A stretch of DNA of 64,000 nucleotides from Larix kaempferi (taxonomy: Eukaryota > Streptophyta > Pinopsida > Pinales > Pinaceae), in the NCBI GenBank assembly GCA_027924585.1, contig BSBM01000260.1, positions 16,740,001-16,804,000 of the forward strand, read 5' to 3'. The translations under genes were made by a program, and so were the position numbers. The stretch's first letter is position 1; each line of letters opens with the position of its first letter. The notes below the pieces were generated by a model. The model was not told the origin of the DNA. It saw only the letters and a list, made by a program, of their open reading frames with translations, and did not search any database. Of the stretch, positions 1 to 12,613 are shown in pieces.

Positions 1-2660
1 GATGGAAACATTTTCATTTTTAATTTATTTTATTTCTTGTGTCATGTATAATGTATGAAAGACAACATAAATTTAAATCAAATCATATTATTTTTTTATA
101 GTATGTTAGATCGTGATGAATGGATATATCATTGTATTTCATCTTGATTTAATAACAAGAAAAAAATTATTTAAGTATTTGAATTTTAAAGTGCTTAATT
201 GGATGTCTCATCGTGTTTATTTGTGGTTAATCAGTAGTAATTAAATTAATACTATATATTTACATTTTATATATATTTTTCAATATCATGGGGACTCTGC
301 AGCCATCTTCAACCTTGGTGAAACATAAGGTCAATACCCTTATCCATCATCCATGTAAAAACACATTTAAGAAATGCCTAAAAATTGTAAGCTTGTGTGA
401 AATGCATGCATGGTTCTAATATGAGCAGAATCAGAAGCACAAAGAATAGACGAGCTTCTAACCACACAGAAGAAATAAATTTGCTATGTTAGAAAGATGT
501 AAATACAACTGCTTGAATTCTAAAGGAAGGTGATACATTATTAATATAAGGACGGCACACCTAATGTCCTTCTATCATATTTAAAGTAGGTAGGAAATAA
601 TCTTTTAATATGCTTACTGTTTAACGAAAAATTTCTAATGCATTCATAACATCTAATATGAGTCATACTACCTAATAGCCATCATGATGAGAACAAAGTA
701 TTCTTAAGAATAAGGTTCTCAATATTTCCTCCCTAGTTACGAAAAAGCTATTGTAATTTTTGGATGAACAATGTTCATTTTTTCTTCCAGCGTTGGTGGT
801 CATAAGAGAGTTAAGATGTCTTTCTTAAATAACTTCAACTATTATAGCAAGTGATAAAGTCATTCTTCCAATTTGTACCTTTGCCTTGAGTGGTAACTAG
901 CAAAGGTTAATTTGTATAGTTGAACTGATGTAGACTTGTCATTTATGGAGAGATATCATCCAAATAGATCATGATGGCAAGATGATGATATTGATAGCGT
1001 GGCCAAGCAAGAGATCATAATATTCCACAGGGATTATATCCCAATCCACCCTGCCAATGGAAGGTTTTGTGGCAATGGTCTCTATGCAGATCTTGCCCAC
1101 ATTTGTTATACATTTATTTTGTAAGGATAGATAACTTCATGCTACCACTATCAATGATTTACTGGAACAAGCAATCCTTGATTTGACAATTTTGTGTGAA
1201 TAAGGTTTCCTTAACATATGGCGGATCATCTCTAGTGACAAGGACTAGTTGAGATTTTCGATTAGCTAGACTACTAATGGATGTTATATTTTTTGTCTCT
1301 TATTGTTGTCACTTACTGACGAGTTTAAACCATGCTTATTTTAGATATCCACTTTCCTAAAGTGTCGATAAGTCTTGTGATAATTACAATTTCTTTAAGG
1401 ACTCTTGCACTTTGCCTTTACTTTAGACGAGAAGTTACAAGATCGACTAGGAGTATAGGAGTACGAATAGTGTATGCATCTTCTTGTTGATGCTGGGTTA
1501 CAATGAAATGAACAATAGTTATGTTATACCATTTGGTGTATGGGGATTTTTGTAGATAAACTTTTTTTGCCTCAGAGAGCAGGCTGAGATCCAAAGTTCG
1601 GATCATGCAGATGTGATCAGTGATGAGATGCCAACAATTGATGCCATACTTTGCCTTGTGATGATGCCATGCTATGTATTCATATGATGCCATTTCATGC
1701 CTGAGAGTTGATTTTATGGATTATGACTTGCACTGATGATTGTATTGCAAGATGTTTTCATGTTACTTGTAATGATTGATTTTGATGAGTATGGCTAGTA
1801 GAGATGTTCCATAGGCTAATACTAAGTAGAGATTTTTGTTTTATGGACATATCATTGTCTAACAACTCTTGGCCTTTATAGGGATTATAACTCTCTTTTG
1901 CCTCCACACTTTGACTCTATCTCCATCTCCATACCACTCCACCTTGATATCAAAATCCCATTGGCTAAAGAATGATGGATTGACTCTTGACTTCCCCTTT
2001 GTATCCCATTCACCGTGAATGCCTCCCTGCTCTCCTTTGTATCTCAAGCATGCTTGTGTTGAGATGAATCCTGTGACGATTCAGGAGACTCACTTGTAAA
2101 ACCCTAGGGCTAGTTGGTTACTAAACAGGAAGAGTTTCTATTGGGCAATGCTCTCCTTAGACTTGAAACAAGTCTCCCTATCGCTATGTATCATTAAAAA
2201 CGATTAACAGTTGGAAGGGTAGGTACTCCTTGAATTAAGAGGTAATGCCTATTTGCTCTAACCAATCATTATTGTAGCAACTCCATCAGGCCTATGGACG
2301 GTTGCTGGCAACGAAGCTAAGGTCATGTCATGACTGGCACCCAGAAGGTATCTGGGGTCGGTACCTTTCAACCATTATCCAAATAAAAGTGCTGAAAGAA
2401 AAGATCAAAAGAAAAAAAAGGTGGAAAAAGTAAAGATCCAAAGAAAAAAAGAGAAAGAAAAGAGAAAGAAAATTAATGAAAGGAAAGGGGGGTTTTCTAG
2501 GGACAAAAGGAGTAGTAACTCATTACACAACACCCATTTGTAAGACACACTCCCTATTGTATCCACTAATTGTGAAGATCACAAAGGTTTCCCTTGTCCC
2601 TTATCTTGAGTCAATCAGTCAACATTGACCAATACTCGCTTGACTACCTACTTGGACTTT
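1..2660. other. AT-rich intergenic/repeat DNA, no intact gene
   Basis: No open reading frame here looks like a conserved protein apart from the protease remnant listed separately. The stretch is AT-rich. Around 2,390-2,490 it has a purine-rich run of A and G (repeated gaaaagaaa-type words). A short minus-strand ORF at 1,859-2,047 could not be recognised. The minus-strand protease traces suggest that a decayed gypsy-type retroelement underlies at least 0.95-1.25 kb. Confidence 0.5.
985..1180 (-). pseudogene. Ty3/gypsy aspartic protease remnant
   Basis: The minus-strand translation shows IIDSGSMK, a match to the D-S/T-G active-site region of plant gypsy proteases (usually IDGGS or IDSGS). About 45 codons later it shows WDIIPVEYYDLLLGHA, matching the family motif CDVVPMDxCxxLLGRPW. 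The two motifs lie in different frames and in-frame stops occur between them, so this is a broken relic. No zinc knuckle was seen upstream and no reverse transcriptase downstream. The identification rests on two short motifs in the right order and spacing, so confidence is moderate. Confidence 0.45.
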
Positions 2661-2665
2661 CCATC
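2661..2665. repeat. Target site duplication of D1 (left)
   Basis: CCATC, repeated exactly at 10,109-10,113 beyond the other end of the LTR. Confidence 0.8.
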
Positions 2666-5287
2666 TGTTACCGATCAAATTAGCAGGGCTAATCCCCAGT
2701 AAGCACAAATAAGAATAGTGACCCAATGTCACCTCGGTCACCGTTCTAACTTCTTCTGAAGTCGAAACCTCCAAGGAGAAGTATCCTTATGGAATCCTGT
2801 AGAACATTGAGACAACCAAAAACTATATGCAAGTGTTAGTTAGACCAGTGCCTATATGGAGTCAATTGCTAATAATAGTAATGTCCAACAATGATGTCTA
2901 TCATTTAGATCATTCAATGAAATGTGGGAACGCACACATATGTACTATGATAATCAATATTGGATCAAAAGACTATATTGCAAACACATTAACCAATAAC
3001 CAAATATGTCTTAAATAGAAGTTGTCAATGTCATTTACTAATCAGATGTAAAGATGTTGCATGATAATTCACCACCAATAATAATTATTCACTAGCGAGA
3101 TGTAAGCGATCATTTATCATGTAAGCAAATATTAACCATTAACCAAGTGCATCTTAGCTTGTGTTTTCCAAGGTAGATATTAGTTTTATTCACTAATTAA
3201 GGCATATGCAAAGATGTATCATTGGCAAAATATGACCAGCTGTAAGCATGCTAGCGTAGAGAGTATACAAAGGTCATGAATAACAATCATAAGTGTCAAG
3301 TATTTAGGAGATGTATCTAGCTTATCAACAAGACAATCAGCATGTAAGAGCACTTGTCAGTTCAACAACCAGCATAACCTAGGAAAGGAAACATTCACTA
3401 AATGAAAATCAATGTAGCATTTTGTTTATCAAACTGAATGTAGTTTTACCAAGCCAAGTTTAACGCTTACACAGTGGATAGCCACAGAAAATCAGATCAG
3501 CATCGCAATCAACCATTTAAAGCATGAAATCTAAGATCAAGGTAATTTCCAGTTCTGTATGCATTGAGTTTTTGGGTCAGAGATGTATGAACAAATAGGA
3601 TTGTCAATTGCCACTATAAACGGGAAATGAGCATAAATCGAAGCAACCTATAACTCTTCAAGATGATGATCAATTATAATTCAATTTCACAGTTATCAGA
3701 TATATGTCAAAGACAACATTAACACGCACTAATCCAGGTCTGTCCGGAAATTTCTGAGCTATATCTGGGCCACAAATTAGCTTAGAAATATATAGAAAAT
3801 GCCAGAATGGCTAACCATAAGATCTTAGGTGCAAAGGTCATTCACCATATAGACAATAATAAGCCAATCATAAGGATATCATAATCATTCACAATGAAAT
3901 ATTATCAACATTTAAGTGTAATCAGCTCAATGTTAATAAACAAGGTCAAAGCCAAAGTAACTTAGTTTTAGCACTCAATAGACAACCTTATCAAAAGTAG
4001 ACGAGCATAGATACTTCCAGATCTGTAGCGTCAATTTCATTAGCATATAATTTCCTGATCTGTATGTCAAGTTATGGGTTATATATACAGCAGAATACCT
4101 CAATAAATGCTCAGAGAATATACTAATGGCACGTATGTCAATCAATATTAAACCATCAATAACCTAATTAAATGATAACTTGATTTTGAGTTCTTGTGTG
4201 TGCAGGGACAAAGGACCAGCTAGGGCACACAGGGTCTGCAACAAATATTGCAGACCTGTGTTTAATAAAGAAAGGGGCTTGGATAAGGCAAAAGGAAGTC
4301 CAAAACAGAGAAGGAAAGGGGGAGGATGGAAGGAGATAGGTAGGGAAAGGGCTCGGGTAGGAGATAGGATGGAGGGAGAAGGTAGGGAGGAATGGATAAG
4401 GAGATGGAGAGGGCCGCTGGAAAGGAAGGGCAGTGGGCCAAGGAAGGGAGCTGCGGAATGGAGAAGGGACCAGGCAGCAGCAGCAGGGTTCGGACTGTGG
4501 GAGAACAGGAGCAGGTTGCAGCAGGTGGCCAGTGAGGGGGAATTTTGGGAGGCCGAGGGTGTAAGCTTAGAGAAGAGAGGGAGGCAAGCAAGATGGTGAA
4601 GAGGGCGAAGGAGAGAGAGGGCTGCCAAAGAAGTCGCTGGGGTAGCTTAGGTATGCAGTTCTGCAGAAGGGTTCCAGGGTCTGCAGCTAGGGTTTTTTGC
4701 ACAGAAAAACTCAGAAATTGGGTTTTTTTACAAGTTTTCAGCACTAACTTTTAGGTTTTTATTATTAAACATTAACCACTAACTCGTAAAAATAGAAAAA
4801 GTAAGACTAATTAGCATAAAAAAAACTAGGTTAACAATGATATTTACAATATTAATAACTCAAAAAATTAGGTTTAGAAGAAGTAAATGAACAACTAGGG
4901 TTTCAAGAGAAAGCTAGCGACCAAACCCTAGGGAATCAATGAGAGGAGTTACCCTCCTTGAGATGGTACTCGGCAACTAGGGCTAACCTCAACAATCTCT
5001 AGGATTCGTTGAGAAGACCTAGCCTAGCAAAACTTGAAGACCTAAAGCTCAAGCTTGAATGCAAGAGTGATCAAAGATAAAAATGAAATGCTAATCAAGA
5101 CAAAATGAAGCAACAATGGCTTCCATTCAACCCTAACAAGCATCACTTTCATACAAATTGACTAAGAGACATCAAACCAAAAGCATAGATACCTCCAAGT
5201 GCATGTGTTAAGCAAACAACTCTACCCTCACCTTAGCAATGGCATGAAAAATAGTAAAACTTCCAAGAAATGCTTCAAACTTGCAAA

Positions 5288-5292
5288 ATAAC
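5288..5292. repeat. Target site duplication of LTR B1 (left)
   Basis: ATAAC, identical to 9,323-9,327. Confidence 0.85.
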
Positions 5293-6787
5293 TGTTATCA
5301 CACAATCTCTAGTTGTTTGTGGTGGATATCCCAATAGGGACGGTAGAGGATACCACTAGGAAGGTGCAACCGGCAATAGCCAGGTCCTCTGTTCAAACGA
5401 ACGGAAGTCACACCAGACAAAGCTACTGTCACTTTAGACGAGGCACTTAGCCAAGTCAGGGGGGAGACCCCACTCAACCAGTGATGGTTGAGACTCAACA
5501 ATCAGACACCCAAACCCAAAAGATAAACAAAGTGAGAGACAAAATGGATGACTAAGTGTGAGTTTTCTTCCAGCCTTAGTGGAATCGAGACTCTGGATGA
5601 GAGGGTATACTAGATGAAACACATTCAGATCTGATTACACTTGTAAATGATGAATTCTATGCAAGATTAGAAGGCTGGAAATTAAATCAGCAGACAGAAA
5701 TTTGCTAGAAGAGTGGTTGGGGGCCCTGCCAATGGGAAATGAGGCTCGTTATGATTTATCAATACATGGCAGAGATGGACCAGCAATTGAAAAACACTTC
5801 TAGTGATTATAAGATTATGAAATGGCTGATTTAAAACACAAAAAAACAAACCAGCAAGAAGTGAGGTGAAAATACCCTAGGGGAATGAGTTAATCAGTTG
5901 AAAAATGGACCTAGGGCATAGAAAAATGAGCGTTTATACTCACTTCCAGCCAGCAAAACTTGGTACTTTAAGGTAAAAAGACGTTTTAAAGCCAACTATC
6001 AAGTACCCATAACCCAAAAAATTACCCAACAATTAGATTGGCTGAAATGCCCAAGGAGGGCAAATTCAACAGGTGACTGGCGCCTAGTTCTAAGGGTAAA
6101 TGGAGTCGGATTTCAATGAAACTTAAGATATGAAGGTTCTAGCATATATCATTACTGGGTTTTCGATTAAAAAGAAATCCTACGGTGAAAACTAATATTT
6201 TGTATTTGTATGGGTTTTTTATGTAAATTTCTGCTCAACACACAGTGATATTCTGAAAAATAACAGACCAGCAAGAGAAACCTACTTGAAAGTAAATGAA
6301 ATGGATGGAATTGCCGAAGACTAGCTCCCAAATTCAATTGTTGAGCAACCGGGTGTTTCCTTGTGCGTTTGAGCTCCCAGCTGGCCAAAAAACGCCCTAG
6401 CTACCTGCCACAAATAAGATATAATCAGTATGTGCAGCAAAATAGTTAAACCAGCAAGTAAAAAATGACTAAGATGAGAGAATAGAAAGGCTGAAAATGC
6501 AATAACAACTCCCTTGTTAAAACACTGAAGAATGTGAGCAGTTGGGGAATTCCCACTCCCAAAACTGCGCCCTCCTCCAGCTGTCTTCTTCACCTGCAAA
6601 TCGATTTGGCCAAGAAAAGATGGGAAACACAATAACAATCTCTCAACAAGGCTAAGATCACTAGATATCAATCAAACAATCCACATCCATACATGAACTC
6701 TCAAGAAATCAATGGAAGAATGGCTCTATATCTCCAAAACTCAAGTGTACAAATGTGCCAAGAGGCTGCAATGGAGGTGAGTCCATT

Positions 6788-6800
6788 CTCTTATAGAGAT
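6788..6800 (-). promoter_or_regulatory. TATA-like box of LTR B1
   Basis: The minus strand reads ATCTCTATAAGAG. The same context (CTATAAGAG) recurs in copy B2 near 59,815, which supports a minus-strand promoter in family-B LTRs. Confidence 0.4.
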
Positions 6801-8481
6801 GGCTCACTCTCTAGCTAGGTTTCCCCCCAAAATGGAGGGTTGATATCATCTCTCCATCCACAAAATCGAATGGTGGAGATGAATCCCAAGTGGGAGGTGC
6901 AAATTGCCCCAAGAGAGCACACTAGTGGGTGAGAGGGGCCCTTGTGGGCCATACAACAATACAAGGTGGAGTTGGGGGGTGTCTATGGGATGTTTTATCC
7001 CCCCAACTATACAACATGGGTCCCATACATCAACATAACCATGGAACATGCCAAGTCGAATTCCCCTAGTGGAGAAAACGCCCCCTCTATGGATGAACTC
7101 GTCCTCTAGTGAGCTGGGCAAGTGAGGGCCCCACAAACATGTAATATAATGTGAAAACATACCAAAAATACCTTATGATTTACCTTTACCAATGCCAGCC
7201 ATTGATTTTTCCATTTCACTATAGTTGCCTTAGTCAAAATTCTAATTTCCATGTATTTTATGCTGGTTTATATGGTTGAAGATGAAAATTGGGCTTTTGA
7301 CCCACTTTTATTGCCCGGATTGCCGAACCGACTGCTGCAATGTGATCATGGACCCCAAAAGTAGTAGGGATGACCACTCGAACGATCCCGATCCATCACT
7401 TTGGCATTATATGCCCCAAATCCATGATTTTTAATTAAAACAGGTCAAAGTTGACCAATAATAATTAAAAATCTCTCAAATGGTTCAATGTTTTGCAATT
7501 CCGTCAATTGTATGCTCATATGGAACCCCTGTAGATAATAAATGATCGAAATCGAAATTTCAATTGAAACATTTTTTCAAGCCCATTTTTGGCCTAATCA
7601 ACCCAGTTTGACTAAGTCAAATCTGGTCAACTATAGTGCTCGCTGAAACCTGTATGCAAGTATGAAGTGACAAGGCTCAATTAAACAAGTTAGTACATTA
7701 CTAAGCAATAAATGATATCATGGTGATCAAAAATACATTAAATCTCGAAATAGTACAAGGCCCTGGTGAAGTGGGCCGGCCACCTCCAAAAGACTAGGAT
7801 GATATACACCTCCATAGACTTGGCCACCTTGCTGACTTTAGGTGATGTGGATAACATGGTAAAAGATATGGGAAGACAAGGATAAGGATCATGTGACCAC
7901 TAAGACAATTAGGGAAAGTGGGGTCCACTGAGGTAAGTATGCCATGACAAAACACGAGGAAGGGCGGTGCCTCACAAATGGGTATAGTGCAGGGAAACCA
8001 CCACTAGTCATCTAACAAGTATCCCACAACTCACATCCATATCCGAAGACTCCGTGAGGTTCTTTTCTAGAGCTGCCAAACTGGGTGTCCGGCAAATCGT
8101 AACTTGAGACTCTAGGGGGCAATCTTGAGCTTGTCCCTTGCTCCTTCTCACCTTCTTGTCCCGCAGGACCAGGTGAGGAATAACCACTACAAATGCTAAC
8201 ATGTATAGCTGACCAGAATCCATGTGTGCTGATAAACACATTACATGGATTTTACAATGAGTTTCATACTTAGCCCTTTTGGCTAGATTTTGCATTTACA
8301 ACATAGAGGCCTTTTTAGCCTGATTTACATTTCATTTCTTCATTTCTTCATGGCCCTCTTGGGCTACATACATATCTCAAAAGATATAAACATGGCGCTC
8401 ATACTGCAAAGGTAATGGGGGTGGGTAATACAAGCTTCGCCGATAAGTGGGGAGCACACGGTGAGGCTACACAATCCTAAC

Positions 8482-8602
8482 AGGAGCAAATCCCAGGTCT
8501 AACCATGTATCTCACACACTAAAGAGCAAATCCCAGGTCTAACATCGGGGGCAACCGACAGGAGCAAATCCCAGGTCTAACCATGTATCTCACACACTAA
8601 AG
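8482..8602. repeat. Local 78-bp tandem duplication in LTR B1
   Basis: The word beginning aggagcaaatcccaggtcta occurs at 8,482 and again at 8,560, each followed by the same stretch ending cacacactaaag. A truncated third occurrence starts near 8,524. The B2 copy (about 61.5 kb) has only one copy, so the duplication is private to B1. Confidence 0.75.
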
Positions 8603-9322
8603 AGCCGAGGCACAATAAACAGGGAGTCATGGCAAACTCAGAGATCAGTGGGGTAAAGGGGGTCCTCGTGATCACAAATCAGAATCCAAGTCGGGGAAGA
8701 AGTGTCATGGATGAGTCGGATGAGTGGAGGAAGTGAAGATGGTGCTAAAGTCAGCTACCGAGGGGCTAAGTGATCAAGTCTAAGCCAAGTATATAGGACA
8801 TGACTCAGCGTGCATATGCATAAGTCTAACTAGGGGGGTGGACTGACATCACCAATAGGCCCAAACATATCATATCATAAGCAGATCACCAAATATATCA
8901 TCTCATGCAAAGTTAGTGTACTAGAAAGTGTAAAAGAGTCTAATCTACAACATGAGCAGTAATCAATATATGCAATACCTGCTGCACCATATACCTGCTG
9001 CCACTGAACCTGTATCTGAGCTGGATCTCTGCTGAATCCGGGCATACAATAAACCAACACTGTACTGTGACAATCTCTATCAGAATATGACTAGGCACTA
9101 TCTCAAATGGGCTTGTGTCAAAGCCTGGCAAGGAAAGGTAACCCTGTGGTAGATGGTAAGTCCAACTGCCTGTCCCCTCTGATGTATCTGCTAGGGGGAA
9201 TCTGAACAAAAATGCCTCCTCTAAAGGCAGCTGATCTCCTGATCTGGAAAAAAAGTACTGTGCGGTCCTCGACCGCATAGTCTGCAGTGTGGAAGCTGCT
9301 CCCGACATAAAATGTGATAACA

Positions 9323-9327
9323 ATAAC
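9323..9327. repeat. Target site duplication of LTR B1 (right)
   Basis: ATAAC, identical to 5,288-5,292. Confidence 0.85.
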
Positions 9328-9430
9328 CTTCATCAAGGAGTGCATCCCTTCAAAGAGCCCTAGTTAGGGAAAATAACAGACATAATGATCTTATCCCAAA
9401 AGTTGATGTCTAAAAATGAAGTGAGGAGAT

Positions 9431-9442
9431 CTTATTTATATG
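9431..9442 (-). promoter_or_regulatory. TATA-like box of LTR D1
   Basis: The minus strand reads CATATAAATAAG. The equivalent CATATAAATA is conserved in the D2 copy at 30,671-30,680, which supports a promoter role and sets the orientation of the family-D LTR. U3 would be about 0.67 kb long and R-U5 the rest. Confidence 0.5.
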
Positions 9443-9632
9443 ATCTCACACTCATTTTACACAAAATAAGGTCAATTTAATATTTAAAAATGTCAACTTA
9501 AAAATATAACAAAAATAATATAAAATAATCTAAAGATGGCCTATTGTAGGCTACCTAGGGTATTTTACCCCCTAGGTGCTAAAATATGCTAAACAAGGCC
9601 AAATTTGACGAAACTGAAGGCTAGACTACGCA

Positions 9633-9643
9633 GGGGGGGGGGG
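9633..9643. repeat. G homopolymer (11)
   Basis: A run of 11 G in the U3 part of LTR D1. The corresponding D2 position has no such run, so it is a length-variable tract. Confidence 0.9.
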
Positions 9644-10108
9644 TGTCGCCATGCCCCAACTAACCCCAACAGTGATGAAAACCCTCAATGCCCCCCCTTT
9701 TTAGCAAGCAAACAATCTGCCAAGAGGATGACATTATCCTCTGAAGGAGGCCCCAAAAAGAGGGCGTTGCTGAACTGGAGGGCCAGGAGGGTGTTAGATG
9801 TGCTCCAGAAGATGAGAGTGGGTCTCAGAGCTGGAACAGCTGCTGCTGGAGTGCTGAAACGAGGTCAGGGTCATGTGACCCAGTGATCCACGCCTGGAAT
9901 CCCCAGACACCAACCTCGGGGTTTCAAACCCTTTCATGAGGCAGTCAGCGATGCCATTAAGCCATAGTACTTCCAGAAGAGAAGCCAGAGGGTTTGGCCA
10001 TGCCCCTACCTCAGAATGAGTTGGCTAAACACCCCTCCTGGTCAAGAAAAAGACACCCTCTCCCTGGGGTACCACTACAGGCGTGTTGGTGCTGGTACCA
10101 TTGTAACA

Positions 10109-10113
10109 CCATC
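10109..10113. repeat. Target site duplication of D1 (right)
   Basis: CCATC, matching 2,661-2,665. Confidence 0.8.
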
Positions 10114-10632
10114 CAATTCACCCAATGGAGAAATAATCTTTGTAAGGATTTTGACGTTGATTTGATTTTGACATGTACACAGAACACTAACCTCACATTT
10201 TTTATGAAACTTTTGGAGTATGATCAATGTTAGAAGCTATGTGATGAGTCATGTGAACAATTATTGTATGTAAATTTATAAGTCAAATACTTCATTATTC
10301 CAAGACACATACTCTTTAAAAATGGGAATGACTCACACGGTTTTTCTAAAGAGGAGCATATCCATTTTTTACGAGCATCGAACTCATATTAAAAGGGAGA
10401 GCCAAAGGAATGGGCTAGCTTCGAATAGGCTAACCCCTCTCCTTTTCAACAAGTCGAGCAAAGGCCTTATCTTAAGAGGAATTCCCTCTCCCAATAGAAT
10501 TCCCCCAACCTCTAGATAGGGCGAGCTTTCAAAATAGAGAGAGCACTCAACCTTAAAAAGATAGGAAGGTGGGACAAGATGCTATACGTTGCACTCTCTC
10601 AATTCTGGGGAAGCACATTTATCTATCCATAG
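10114..10632. other. Unassigned sequence between LTR D1 and the hAT end
   Basis: No conserved ORF, RNA gene or recognised repeat was seen. It is the local target DNA of LTR D1 on the left and the flank of the hAT end on the right. Confidence 0.4.
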
Positions 10633-10740
10633 CAGTGTAGTCAGACTCGGACTCGGCAAATACTCGGTTGGCTTGGGACTCGGCAAACTCGGTGACTCGG
10701 ATAAGACTCAGATAAAACTCGGCAAAGACTCGACAAATAT
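10633..10740. repeat. hAT terminal sequence with ACTCGG subterminal repeats
   Basis: CAGTGTAGTCAGACTCGG starts at 10,633 and has the CA-G start usual for hAT inverted ends. It is followed by at least seven ACTCGG/ACTCGGCAAA-like words up to about 10,740. Clusters of short subterminal motifs are typical binding sites for hAT transposases. It lies just beyond the 3' end of the hAT transposase relic, as expected. The matching inverted end on the far side was not found, so the exact end is inferred. Confidence 0.55.
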
Positions 10741-11019
10741 GAAAAAAATTAAAAATGTGGTAACTTTTAAGCACAAAAAACATACATAATGACATTTCTA
10801 ATCCATATAAGTTATAAAAACAATTCTATGCAGAAATTCATTAGATCATCTCATAAAAATTGATAATACAACATTTGACACTCCATATTTGTATGCAAAA
10901 TAGTGAACTGAAAGATGATTCCTTGAACACATTCTATAATAGTACCAAGTTCAAATACATAACTCAAAACATAACTAGAAAATCAAAAAAGATAGTGTCT
11001 CCAAGTCCAAACTCAAGTC

Positions 11020-12613
11020 TCATGCATGACTACGAGCAGTGGAACGCCTAGTATAGGTCCTACTAGAGCTAGTGACAACATCACTAGATGGAAAAATCAA
11101 CTGTGATGCAGGTGTGTTTGGCGTTTCCATTTTAGAAAATGGTACACCAGAAGGACCCTCGATCTCTTCATCAAGCCAAGTCAAATCAGAAGGAGCTTCA
11201 TCCTCCACTACCCAATCAGAGACTAGATCAATCTGATCCAATAAAATTGGATCCAAATCCTTTGCCCGCAGCTGTTTTGTGAGCATCCAAAGGTTGTAGT
11301 ATATGTAGACCAACTTCTCCAACCTCTCATGCTCCAACCTGTTGCGCTTTTTGGTGTGGATGTGCTCGAATACTGACCAATTGTGCTCACAACCTAAAGC
11401 GCTGCAAGGCTGACTCAAGATTCTGATGGCGAATTCCTGTAGTTGTGGTGCCTCAGTGCCACAATCTAACCACCAATGGGTTGTTATAAAAAACAAATAA
11501 ACAATGATTAAAAGTTTTGCAATGTCAAACTTGAAAAATGTAACTAGCAAAATAAAATTTAACAAATTACGAATTGAATCTTACATGGCATTTTCTTCTC
11601 CCTGAGACGTTGTGTTGAGCTAAATCCAAACATGCGAGATGATTCCTTGTAGATATCTCGCTGCATATTGATTAGGTCTTGAGTCTCTTGATTAGGGTAC
11701 ATCCTCTCAATGCATATCATCACACCTCTCATCAAATCAGTATCTTTTTTAATTTTAGACCCATCATTATAGAATATACTTGGATTGAGATATGCCCCTA
11801 CTGCATGTAATGGTGAATGTAGTTACCTGTCCCACCTGGAATCAATAATATCCCATATAGGAAGATATTTTGATTCATCCCCCTTATAGAAGACCTTGAT
11901 GGCCTCTTTGGCCTTGTCCATCCCCTCATAAACATACCCCATTGGTGGTTTGTCACCATCCATGATCCTCAACACTTTCAAAAGTGGTTCTGTCATGTTG
12001 ACAATCTTAGTGACTTCCTCCCATAAACTATCTCTACGAATAGACAAACTCATAGCCATTGCATTTGGTTTTGTGTTGTCCTTATAATGTATCCATTCCC
12101 TGCTACTAACCATCCGTCTCAATGCTTGTTACTCATTAAGAAGGATTTGGATGGACAGAAAGTTTGTTGCAAACTGTGTGACAGCAGGGCGACTGAGTTC
12201 ACCTTCTGTGTGCTCTCTCATAAGGCTCAACACCCAAGAATGGTTATAAATGTACTTGGTTATTTGCTTGCACTCATGAACCACATCTTGCACCCACTCC
12301 AACTTCCCAATGTCCTCCAAAATCAAATCTATATAGTGGGCAGCACAAGGGGTCCAAAAAATAGTAGGGTATTTTGCACAAAGCAATTTACTTGCTGCCA
12401 CATAATTTGCAACGTTGTCCGTGATTACTTAGACAACATGTTTGGCCCCCACTTCTTCCACAACCTCTGCTAACAATGTAAATATCATATTTGCATCTTT
12501 CACATGCGAAGATGCATCAACAGATTTCAGGAACATTGTTTCTTTAGGGCAAGCCAGAAGAAAATTTATGATCGTTCTACTCCTCTGATCTGTCCACCCA
12601 TCTGGCAAGATTG
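11020..12613 (-). pseudogene. hAT transposase, C-terminal two thirds (broken)
   Basis: The minus strand encodes, in order: a DUF659-type segment (LPDGWTDQRSRTIINFL, then VITDNVANY and the conserved FWTPCAAHYIDLILEDIG), a middle region (SREWIHYKDN, SLWEEVTKIVNMTEPLLKVL), and a C-terminal hAT dimerisation region (QEFAIRILSQPCSALGCEHN, NRLEHERLEKLVYIYYNLW). Such proteins cut and paste hAT DNA transposons. In-frame stops lie at 11,823-11,825, 12,129-12,131 and 12,429-12,431. A probable intron lies near 11.48-11.58 kb. The reading is cut at 12,613 by the start of a copia LTR. The BED-finger N-terminus is found 10.5 kb away at 23.1-23.3 kb. The gene is dead. Confidence 0.85.

Larger units (their letters stand above)
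5293..9322 (-). mobile_element. Solo LTR, family B copy 1 (B1)
   Basis: A 4,030-bp unit starting TGTTATCACA and ending TGTGATAACA, flanked by the exact repeat ATAAC at 5,288-5,292 and 9,323-9,327. It sits inside LTR D1. Similarity in inverted orientation to the A and C LTRs shows that it lies on the minus strand: for example GTGCCTCACAAATGG near 7,970 is the complement of CCATTTGTGAGGCAC near 32,388. A second copy occupies 54,036-62,284. No coding region is expected; short ORFs within it are incidental. It contains a local 78-bp tandem duplication at 8,482-8,602. Confidence 0.88.
2666..10108 (-). mobile_element. Solo LTR, family D copy 1 (D1), carrying a nested family-B LTR
   Basis: The unit begins TGTTACCGATC and ends ...GTAACA (TGTTAC/GTAACA inverted ends). 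It is flanked by the identical 5-bp repeat CCATC at 2,661-2,665 and 10,109-10,113. Removing the nested LTR at 5,293-9,322 with one target repeat leaves about 3.4 kb. Orientation is inferred as minus from a TATA-like CATATAAATAAG on the minus strand at 9,431-9,442, also present in copy D2. No internal region or second LTR is seen, so it is read as a solo LTR left by LTR-LTR recombination. Short ORFs at 4.16-4.75 kb lie in its purine-rich part and are not taken as genes. Confidence 0.8.

Noticed and set aside
4164-4754. Overlapping ORFs of 70-160 codons on both strands
   Set aside because: They lie in a purine-rich, low-complexity part of LTR D1. Long ORFs on both strands come from base composition, and the translations (Pro/Leu/Ser-rich or Arg/Gly/Glu-rich) show no domain.
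8482-8602. CRISPR-like spaced repeat
   Set aside because: It is a two-unit tandem duplication inside a plant LTR, with no array structure.
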